The notes beneath the pieces are model-generated. The model ran no database searches and was not told where the DNA came from. It saw nothing but the letters and a program-made list of their open reading frames with translations. 10,234 nucleotides of DNA from the NCBI GenBank assembly GCA_964472505.1, contig CAYYQW010000104.1, positions 1 through 10,234 of the forward strand, given 5' to 3'. Source of the stretch: JAYEIA01 sp964472505. Lineage in GTDB: Bacteria > Bacteroidota > Bacteroidia > Bacteroidales > JAADGE01. Both the position numbers and the translations under genes were made by a program. Shown in pieces: positions 1-5,288 of the stretch; positions within the stretch are counted from its first letter, which is position 1, and each line of letters opens with the position of its first letter.

Positions 1-100
1 TTGCAGCACAATCAATACACACTTTTTTATCGCCTTTTACCCGGCCGTATTATTTCACGGTTATTTGTATTCAAAGACTTCAGAAATATTCATCATTTTT
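1..100 (-). pseudogene. Decayed 3' fragment of a second fmdE copy, cut by the window edge
   Basis: Bases 1-60 match 2713-2772, inside the intact fmdE gene, with only 4 mismatches, and the first 40 bases are identical. Bases 67-100 match 2834-2867 at 28 of 34 positions. The 55 bases equivalent to 2779-2833 are missing, which shifts the frame and removes residues about 184-201, including the first CxxC of the zinc ribbon. A single substitution (GAA to TAA, read on the minus strand at 50-52) adds a stop. The surviving frame reads YGRVKGDKKVCIDCAA, and the last residues lie left of the window. Nothing beyond about 103 resembles the N-terminal four fifths of FmdE, so this is a broken fragment and not a working gene. 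It is in the same orientation as fmdE. Confidence 0.85.
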
Positions 101-102
101 CA

Positions 103-407
103 ACTTTCGTACTCATAATCATATAAACTTTTAATGAATATCCGCATTTATCCCTATCTGTATTAAAATTTTTATCTATTAGCTTATCATGAGTATTTAG
201 TTATCACCGACTTCGACAAGCTCAGTCTCCGAAAATACCGTAGGAGACTGAGCATTTCGACAAAAGCTCAATAACCACTTAACGAAGTTGGTGATTATAA
301 TCTTGGGTTACATAAGGATAATCATAAAATGTTATTCCTGCACGGGTACTATCAAACAATCTACATTTGCGCAGTCAATTACTCTTTTTAAAATGAATAA
401 AACAAAA
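103..407. other. AT-rich intergenic stretch between the fmdE fragment and acr3
   Basis: I find no credible gene here. The stretch holds the 97-base palindrome annotated separately at 201-297. The rest is AT-rich without clear repeats. No GC-rich hairpin followed by a T run lies directly behind the acr3 stop (408-410, minus strand), so the palindrome is the only obvious candidate for ending or protecting the acr3 transcript. Confidence 0.6.
201..297. repeat. REP-like imperfect palindrome
   Basis: The inner arms at 220-230 (GCTCAGTCTCC) and 243-253 are perfect 11-base inverted repeats around a 12-base spacer. The outer arms at 201-215 and 283-297 pair at 13 of 15 positions. The text CTTCGACAAGCTCA (211-224) recurs imperfectly in direct orientation at 255-270. 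Intergenic palindromes with a core like CTTCGACAAGCTCAGT are, from memory, widespread in Bacteroidota genomes, so a dispersed REP/REPIN-type element or a small non-autonomous mobile element is likely. Lying 3' of acr3, it may also form a transcript-end hairpin. Only one copy lies in the window, so dispersal cannot be shown here. Confidence 0.65.
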
Positions 408-1475
408 TTAGTACCTCCACCGTTTGGCCAGCGCCACCAGCGACAGCATAATGGGTACTTCAACCAGCACGCCCACAACGGTTACTAAAGCAGCCGGCGA
501 TTGCAAACCGAAAAGTGCAATGGCGACTGCCACTGCCAGCTCAAAAAAGTTACTGGCGCCAATCATGGCTGCCGGGGCACAAACCCGGTACGGGAGTTTC
601 AGCTTTTTACCGCCATACCAAGCCAAGAAGAAGATAAAGTAGGTTTGAATAACCAATGGTACAGCAGCAAGCAAAATAATAAGCGGGTTATTCAGAATGT
701 TTTCCCCCTGGAAAGCAAACAGCAGCACTAATGTAACCAAAAGGGCAATAATGCTCACCGGTTTCAGTTTGGGTAAGAATTCATTTTTAAACCACTCTTC
801 TCCGCGCCGTTTAATCAGAATTCGCTGGGTAATTACTCCGGCCACCAGCGGAACAACCACAAAAATGATAATGCTTGCTACCAGCGTATCGTAAGGAATG
901 GTAACATCGGTAATACCGAGCAATAGACCTACGATTGGGATGAAAGCCACCAGAATTATCAAATCGTTAACCGAAACCTGCACCAGCGTGTAGTTGGGGT
1001 CGCCATCAGACAGGTAGCTCCAAACAAAAACCATGGCTGTGCAAGGAGCCGCACCCAACAATATGGCTCCCGCTATGTATTCGCCTGCCAGGGCGGGGTC
1101 AATCCATGCTGCGTATATTTTGGAAAAAAATATCCAAGCAAAAAACGCCATGGTAAACGGTTTGACAGCCCAGTTGATAATTACAGTCCAAACAACACCC
1201 CGGGGTTTTTTACCCACTTGTTTAATACTTGTGAAATCTATCTGGAGCATCATCGGGTAAATCATAAGCCAAATGAGTATGGCTACCGGAATGTTTACTT
1301 TTGCAAACTCAAGTCTGCTGATTACTTCGATGGAATCACCGAAAAAATAACCCAGGCCTATCCCGGCAAGAATTCCGAGAGCCACCCAGACGGTAAGGTA
1401 TTTTTCGAAAAAACCAATGGTCTTTTTAGGTTCATTGGCAATTGTTACTTCTTTGAATTTCATATTCTTATTCAT
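408..1475 (-). CDS. acr3: Arsenite efflux permease, Acr3 family
   Basis: A 355-residue inner-membrane protein that exports arsenite, and possibly antimonite, by exchange for protons. After a short polar N-terminus the sequence is almost continuous hydrophobic segments, consistent with the ten-helix Acr3 (BART superfamily) fold. The family signature GAAPCTAMVFVWS carries the essential cysteine at C145, and the second key residue lies in GASNFFELAVAVAI at E312. Length is normal for the family. The start at 1475 gives the N-terminus MNKNMKFKEV; M5 is a possible alternative. The gene is last in the leftward arsR - hypothetical - acr3 unit, 45 bases behind the hypothetical gene, with no promoter visible in that gap. 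Base composition (33 G/C in the sample 541-600) is much higher than in the gene before it. No arsenate reductase accompanies it. Confidence 0.95.
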   Translation of the reverse strand: MNKNMKFKEVTIANEPKKTIGFFEKYLTVWVALGILAGIGLGYFFGDSIEVISRLEFAKVNIPVAILIWLMIYPMMLQIDFTSIKQVGKKPRGVVWTVIINWAVKPFTMAFFAWIFFSKIYAAWIDPALAGEYIAGAILLGAAPCTAMVFVWSYLSDGDPNYTLVQVSVNDLIILVAFIPIVGLLLGITDVTIPYDTLVASIIIFVVVPLVAGVITQRILIKRRGEEWFKNEFLPKLKPVSIIALLVTLVLLFAFQGENILNNPLIILLAAVPLVIQTYFIFFLAWYGGKKLKLPYRVCAPAAMIGASNFFELAVAVAIALFGLQSPAALVTVVGVLVEVPIMLSLVALAKRWRY

Positions 1476-1520
1476 TTTATTCTGTTTTTGGTTACAATTT
1501 TTTTAATATCATCCATATCA

Positions 1521-2093
1521 TTACAATTTTTTAGTTTTCTGCAATTTCATTTCTTCAAAACTATTTGGTAAATCAAAAATACTATCAAAATGCCTGCATT
1601 CATGTTTAATTATTTTAAGGATTTTTCCAAAATCATCCTGAAACTCAATATGGTAATCTTCGTGTAAGGACAAAACTGCGTTGAAGTAGCGTTTTGCAGT
1701 AGTTGCCACTTTACTGTCAAATACGGTCCAGCAAGTTCCAAAATCTTTTAAATAATCTTCCAAAATTTTGTTTAATAAGTACTGTAAAGCAAGTGCTTCA
1801 CGGTATTTGGATTTTGTTACCTTTTTATAATTGTTAATATCGCTAATACAAATACGAATTGATTTAGCAAGTTCTTTTTGAATAATTTTTCCGTCTATCC
1901 CACTCATTTCAAACTCAATATTTTCCACTAAATCTTCATACAACTCTTTCTCAGTTTGACTTTTTACATAATCAAATTCTAAAATGTCATTCATTTCGGA
2001 ATATTTTTTTGCGAATTTTACGATTATTTTCACCAATTCCTTGTTCGATAATGACTGTAGGTTTTCAATTAATTCTTCGGATACTTTTGCCAT
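1521..2093 (-). CDS. Hypothetical protein, DUF6155-like, inside the ars unit
   Basis: A 190-residue soluble protein, mostly charged helices rich in Lys, Glu and Ile, with no signal peptide or membrane segment. The N-terminus (LSNKELVKIIVKFAKKYSEM) and the small alpha-helical build recall the Bacteroidota DUF6155 family; I recognise this only tentatively and know no function. A C-terminal stretch has IIKHECRHFDSIFDL, where H and C are clustered, but no full metal site can be claimed. The gene is very AT-rich (16 G/C of 60 at 1921-1980), unlike acr3 and hypD, which suggests a different origin. It lies between arsR and acr3, a place where other Bacteroidota ars operons usually have arsC or DUF6428 genes. 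Its ATG at 2093 follows an A-rich tract, and its stop lies in a direct repeat of TTACAATTTTTT (1492-1503 and 1521-1532). Confidence 0.75.
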   Translation of the reverse strand: MAKVSEELIENLQSLSNKELVKIIVKFAKKYSEMNDILEFDYVKSQTEKELYEDLVENIEFEMSGIDGKIIQKELAKSIRICISDINNYKKVTKSKYREALALQYLLNKILEDYLKDFGTCWTVFDSKVATTAKRYFNAVLSLHEDYHIEFQDDFGKILKIIKHECRHFDSIFDLPNSFEEMKLQKTKKL

Positions 2094-2115
2094 AGGTTTA
2101 ATTTTTTTGTTATTT

Positions 2116-2216
2116 AGGGCGTGAAATAAAATAAGTTGGTCATCTTTATTTGATAAAAAACAGTATATCTGACTATTACAAAAAATAATTGTAAAGGTTA
2201 TTCTATTTCACACCCT
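2116..2216. repeat. 101-base segment bounded by 19-base inverted repeats
   Basis: The ends at 2116-2134 (AGGGCGTGAAATAAAATAA) and 2198-2216 are inverted repeats that pair at 17 of 19 positions and are 63 bases apart. The segment fills most of the gap between the arsR stop and the next start. Inside, TTACAA at 2176-2181 and TTGTAA at 2189-2194 form a smaller palindrome. The layout fits a miniature inverted-repeat element, but I see no convincing target-site duplication. It could instead be a paired operator or a long transcript hairpin that reduces read-through from arsR into the next two genes. Confidence 0.45.
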
Positions 2217-2245
2217 TAGTTACTACTGATAATCAACTTGCACAA

Positions 2246-2578
2246 TTAACATATACATTTAAAATCATTAATCGCTTTGTCAAACAAATCATTGAATTTC
2301 GCTTTCATTTCCGTTAGCTTTTGCTCATTAAGGCAATAATGGATTTTCAGGCCGTCTATTGTGCCGTCTATGATGCCTGCGTTGCGTAACTCTTTTAAGT
2401 GTTGCGAAACAGTTGGGCGGCTTAGCGGCAGAAGTTCTGAAATATCACCGGTTTTTATTTCCTTCTTTTGAGCAAGCAGTTGAATAATTGCTATCCGAGC
2501 CGGATGCGAAAGAATTTTTGCAAATTTTGCAAATTCTCGTTGCTTAGCAGCAAATTGCAATGATTTATTGTCTGTCAT
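2246..2578 (-). CDS. arsR: ArsR/SmtB-family metalloid-responsive repressor
   Basis: A 110-residue winged-helix repressor expected to bind operator DNA as a dimer and to release it on binding As(III) or Sb(III). Residues 16-35 (FAKILSHPARIAIIQLL) are the typical ArsR N-terminal helices. The recognition region is LSRPTVSQHLKELRNAGII (about 52-70), followed by the wing. The classical ELCVCDL arsenic site of helix 3 is absent: the equivalent stretch reads KTGDISELLPLS without cysteine. The only cysteines are C82 and a C-terminal C108-x-C110, so a metalloid site there is plausible but inferred. The gene comes first in the leftward unit that ends with acr3. An operator-like palindrome covers its -7 box, which points to autoregulation. 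Confidence 0.92.
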   Translation of the reverse strand: MTDNKSLQFAAKQREFAKFAKILSHPARIAIIQLLAQKKEIKTGDISELLPLSRPTVSQHLKELRNAGIIDGTIDGLKIHYCLNEQKLTEMKAKFNDLFDKAINDFKCIC

Positions 2579-2593
2579 GCTTTTAATGTTTTA

Positions 2594-2611
2594 TGTCGCA
2601 AACATACGACA
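2594..2611 (-). promoter_or_regulatory. arsR promoter -7 box framed by an ArsR-type operator
   Basis: Read on the minus strand, TATGTTTG at 2599-2606 fits the Bacteroidota -7 consensus TAnnTTTG. It is framed exactly by TGTCG (2594-2598) and CGACA (2607-2611), an inverted repeat with an 8-base spacer. A repressor dimer on these half-sites would cover the -7 box. The -33 region is only a T tract, not a clean TTTG. The start codon of arsR is about 16 bases away, so the leader would be very short. The match and symmetry are seen; binding by this ArsR is inferred. Confidence 0.6.
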
Positions 2612-2623
2612 CTTAATTTGATA

Positions 2624-2670
2624 AAAAAAACTTACCGAATAATTTTTGAAATTACTCGGTAAGTTTTTTT
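2624..2670. terminator. Bidirectional intrinsic terminator between fmdE and arsR
   Basis: The arms at 2624-2638 and 2656-2670 pair perfectly over 15 bases: a CTTACCGA/TCGGTAAG stem flanked by seven A on one side and seven T on the other. After one mismatch a further six A/T pairs close a 3-base loop. In either direction the stem is followed by a T run. On the minus strand it ends the fmdE transcript 29 bases after the stop codon and isolates it from arsR. It lies just upstream of the arsR promoter. Confidence 0.9.
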
Positions 2671-2698
2671 ATAGTTCAAGCAATTAATCAAATGCCTC

Positions 2699-3382
2699 TT
2701 AATGTTTGTGTTTTGCAGCACAATCAATACACACTTTTTTATCGCCTTTTACACGGCCGTATTCTTCTACGGTCATTTCGCCGCATATTTCGCATACAAA
2801 ACCGTTAAAAGTATGTGGCGGCTCATTCCATTCGTATTCAAATACTTCCGATATTTCCATGATTTTTTCGGCCGGTGCGTTCATTACATTTTGTACCAAA
2901 GGCTCCACTACTTCGTCCGGAACGTGGGTTGGCGGAACGCCTTTTTCACGGTATTCGGTAAAGAACTCCGTTTTTTTGTTGGCCAGCATGGCTTCGGCTT
3001 TTGGCGTTACCCTAACGGCACGGTTGGTTTTCTTATCAACCAATGTCAAAGCCCATTTGCCTTTGTGTGTTTTACTGATGTTGCCTTTTCCGAAAGTACA
3101 ACCGGTCATTACCTGAATGCCGTCGGCAAAACAGGTGGCACAGTGGTTATCACCCAAAGCTAAAATGGCATGTAAATCGCTGTCGCCCGTACGCTCAACG
3201 CCGAGTTTGTTCATAGCGGCAGCGGCTACTCTAAGCCCGTTTGGCATAGCCGGGCATTTGTGGCCGTGAAATTTTTGCCCGAATTCGAGCCATTCATTAG
3301 GGTCAACCCCTTTGTTTTCGGTCTGAGCATAAGCTCCGAAAAATACACTTACAAAACTGAGTAATACTAAAATTTTCTTCAT
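2699..3382 (-). CDS. Secreted FmdE-family protein with C-terminal zinc ribbon
   Basis: A 227-residue protein with a clear signal peptide (MKKILVLLSFVSVFFGAYA, likely cut near residue 19), so it acts in the periplasm. The FmdE domain follows: HGHKCP (39-44), GDNHCATC (77-84) and DGIQVMTGCTFGKGNI (87-102), the conserved His/Cys metal-site motifs of the family. The C-terminus holds a four-cysteine zinc ribbon (C197, C200, C218, C221) and the tail KHKH. FmdE was named from the formylmethanofuran dehydrogenase operon of methanogens, but no molybdenum or tungsten enzyme is present here and the family's biochemical role is not established. It lies 82 bases behind the porin gene, probably in one transcript, and is closed by the terminator at 2624-2670. 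Periplasmic metal binding is the best inference; the metal is unknown. A broken copy of its 3' end lies at 1-100. Confidence 0.88.
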   Translation of the reverse strand: MKKILVLLSFVSVFFGAYAQTENKGVDPNEWLEFGQKFHGHKCPAMPNGLRVAAAAMNKLGVERTGDSDLHAILALGDNHCATCFADGIQVMTGCTFGKGNISKTHKGKWALTLVDKKTNRAVRVTPKAEAMLANKKTEFFTEYREKGVPPTHVPDEVVEPLVQNVMNAPAEKIMEISEVFEYEWNEPPHTFNGFVCEICGEMTVEEYGRVKGDKKVCIDCAAKHKH

Positions 3383-3464
3383 TTTTGATACATTTTAAAT
3401 TGTTTATAAAAACTGTTAATTATTGATAATCAGTTGCTTTTGATTTGCTTCTGTTGTTGTTATT

Positions 3465-4460
3465 CTATTTGAAAAACAGCTGTAGCTGTAATGTGGTGAA
3501 ATAATCTTTCATTTTACCGTTCTTGATTTTCCAACCATTGTCCCACATTATTTTGAGTTTATCGTGATTTAGCAAATAGTTATAAGCAAGCTGTATGACA
3601 GGTACATCTTCTGTGCTGCTTATTAAGTCGTTGTATCTGTTCCACGAGCTTACAAATTGATGCTTTCCGAGTGTGAGTGCTGCAAGAATGTAATAACCCC
3701 GGGCGAATTTCTTATCTAAACATGCCCACAGATATTCGGCTTGAATTTCAAATTGTTGCGATTGATAGTGTGCGAACAGGTTGTATCGCAAATCGTTCCC
3801 CGAAAACAGGACCGAATCGGGCAATACGGATTTAACTTGTAAGTCATCGGCTTTACGATACATGACTGAATAACCGGTATTAAGCGGTGTATTGAAAAGT
3901 CTGAAATCGGTTTTGTGACTAAGCAAAATACCTTGATTATCAAACCGATAATCCTTAATTCCGTAACCGTTAAACACGCCAACCCATGTTTGGATATTCT
4001 TGTTTTGGGATGTGTATTTTACTTCTGTACCAATATCTCTTACGCCAAGTGTTCCGTTGGGAATTAGGGCATCAATGGCGGCTGTGCGTTCGGTGAGCGG
4101 GATTTCAAAATCGGGCTGAAAACGCTGCAGGCTGTAGCGCGGAATAAACTGCCCGATATTAAAGGTGAATCGCCCCGTTTTATAATATACCAATACATCC
4201 TGCAAAAAGAATTTTTCGTTTTGATTGCTTGTGATGGTGCTTTGTACGCGATATCCCCAATTCTCACTGAATCCGGGAGCAGATTGTACCCACAATTTCA
4301 TGCGGCGCAGGGCAAAGGTATTTACCGTATCCAAATCGCTTGAAAACCGCAATTGTGTATAGCCGTTCCATTCGGTTTTTGATGCCGGTTTTTCCTGAGC
4401 CTGCAGTCTGCCCGCAGCGAAGAGCAAGAAAAAAATAGTATGAAAAATTATATTGTTCAT
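3465..4460 (-). CDS. Outer-membrane porin, OprO/OprP-like
   Basis: A 331-residue beta-barrel protein. The signal peptide ends in AGRLQAQEKP (cut near residue 21). The mature protein begins with GYTQLRFS and continues with alternating polar and aromatic strands such as FTFNIGQFIPRYSLQ, ending with the aromatic strand LQLQLFFK. This is typical of the phosphate-selective porin O/P family, although the family also includes porins of other or unknown specificity. Polyphosphate or phosphate transport should not be assumed. A TetR-type operator lies in the 74-base gap from tetR, and fmdE follows 82 bases downstream. The likely role is entry or exit of an anion or metal complex bound by the FmdE partner, which is inference. 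Confidence 0.82.
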   Translation of the reverse strand: MNNIIFHTIFFLLFAAGRLQAQEKPASKTEWNGYTQLRFSSDLDTVNTFALRRMKLWVQSAPGFSENWGYRVQSTITSNQNEKFFLQDVLVYYKTGRFTFNIGQFIPRYSLQRFQPDFEIPLTERTAAIDALIPNGTLGVRDIGTEVKYTSQNKNIQTWVGVFNGYGIKDYRFDNQGILLSHKTDFRLFNTPLNTGYSVMYRKADDLQVKSVLPDSVLFSGNDLRYNLFAHYQSQQFEIQAEYLWACLDKKFARGYYILAALTLGKHQFVSSWNRYNDLISSTEDVPVIQLAYNYLLNHDKLKIMWDNGWKIKNGKMKDYFTTLQLQLFFK

Positions 4461-4498
4461 ATTTTAAGCGATTGTATAAAAATTATTTTCTATCTGCA

Positions 4499-4516
4499 TG
4501 TAAGCATTTACTTACT
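4499..4516 (-). promoter_or_regulatory. Second TetR operator, upstream of the porin gene
   Basis: TGTAAGCATTTACTTACT matches the operator in the tetR promoter (5133-5150) at 15 of 18 positions and keeps the TGTAAG/CTTAC half-sites. It lies between the tetR stop and the porin start. No clear TAnnTTTG box is visible next to it, so it could act on an unrecognised promoter or as a roadblock to read-through from tetR. Confidence 0.65.
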
Positions 4517-4534
4517 TAGAGGGTAAAAAAATTA

Positions 4535-5122
4535 TTAATTCAATATTTTAAGCAGCAATTGCATCATGCGCCGGCAAAAATTATCCGCATGAAATTCGCC
4601 GCCGGTTAGTATCACCTCAATATTAACAGATACCGGAATTCCCATATAAAGCATGGCCACATTCTCAACCGGAACGGATTCATCCCATATTTCGGATGCT
4701 ATGCCGTCGAGAATAATTTTACTGACTAATTTTTTTTGGCTGTTGAAAATTTGCGAAAGGCTTTGTTTTAAATCCGCATCGTTGTTATGTGAAGCTTCGG
4801 AAAACAGAAGCATGGTAATGCCTTTGTTTTCTGTCAGGTAATTAACCGTTTGATGCAGAAGCTGTTCCAAACGCTTTTGGGGTTCGGCATTTGAATTGGC
4901 AATGCTGCGCAGCGAGCCGATAAAATCTTTCTTAACGTCATCTATAATCGCCAGAATAATTGCTTGTTTTGAATCGAAATGCCTGAAAATGGTGCCTTCA
5001 CTCAGCCCGATGCGTTTGGCTAAATTTCGTGTTGACAGATTTTTCAGCCCGTCGGTATAAATAATATTGAGCACGGCCTGTTTTATCTGTTCTTGCCTGA
5101 TTTCGGTACTTTGACGTTCCAT
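4535..5122 (-). CDS. TetR/AcrR-family transcriptional regulator
   Basis: A 195-residue one-component regulator of normal TetR length. The N-terminal helix-turn-helix is complete: EQIKQAVLNIIYTDGLKNLSTRNLAKRIGLSEGTIFRHF (about 12-49), with the usual SEGTIFRHFDSK recognition region. Residues after about 60 form the all-helical ligand-binding and dimer domain, which is too variable to tell the ligand. The gene is the first of the leftward tetR - porin - fmdE unit and starts 166 bases behind the hypD stop, with its own promoter and operator. A near copy of that operator before the porin gene makes it the likely regulator of both. Confidence 0.92.
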   Translation of the reverse strand: MERQSTEIRQEQIKQAVLNIIYTDGLKNLSTRNLAKRIGLSEGTIFRHFDSKQAIILAIIDDVKKDFIGSLRSIANSNAEPQKRLEQLLHQTVNYLTENKGITMLLFSEASHNNDADLKQSLSQIFNSQKKLVSKIILDGIASEIWDESVPVENVAMLYMGIPVSVNIEVILTGGEFHADNFCRRMMQLLLKILN

Positions 5123-5132
5123 AAATACATTA

Positions 5133-5150
5133 TGTAAGTATTTGCTTACA
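5133..5150 (-). promoter_or_regulatory. TetR operator overlapping the tetR promoter
   Basis: TGTAAGTATTTGCTTACA has perfect 6-base inverted half-sites (TGTAAG, CTTACA) with a 6-base centre, the size and spacing of many TetR-family operators. It touches the -7 box at 5149-5156 and covers the probable transcription start, so binding would repress tetR. The assignment to this TetR is inferred from position and from the matching site at 4499-4516. Confidence 0.75.
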
Positions 5151-5179
5151 AAGGTAGATGTATTTTTTCTGTTTGCAAA
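5149..5179 (-). promoter_or_regulatory. tetR promoter (Bacteroidota type)
   Basis: On the minus strand TTTG (5176-5179) is followed after exactly 19 bases by TACCTTTG (5149-5156), fitting the TTTG / TAnnTTTG consensus and its usual spacing. This is the best promoter in the window and a main reason for placing the organism in the Bacteroidota. Confidence 0.75.
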
Positions 5180-5288
5180 TTCCTGGTTAATTTTTTTTGA
5201 AAAACAGGAAAATGCTTAGTCTCCTATGGTGTTTTTGGATAATTTACTCGCAGGGCATTTTACAAACACACCGAGAGTAAGGCATATA

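Noticed and set aside
288..488. Small plus-strand open frame across the acr3 3' end
   Set aside because: It overlaps the end of acr3 on the opposite strand, starts within the REP-like palindrome and has low-complexity content.
1492..1532. Direct repeat TTACAATTTTTT on both sides of the acr3-hypothetical gap as a target-site duplication
   Set aside because: Both copies lie on the same side of the hypothetical gene and the sequence is low complexity, so it does not bracket an insertion.
2702..3163. Long open frames on the plus strand opposite fmdE
   Set aside because: They are shadows of the minus-strand gene, which has a signal peptide and conserved family motifs; the opposite frames show no recognisable protein features.
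5180..5281. Possible hypD terminator hairpins (TTCCTG/CAGGAA at 5180-5210; TTACTC/GAGTAA at 5244-5280)
   Set aside because: The stems are only six bases, the loops are long and neither is followed by a T run on the minus strand.
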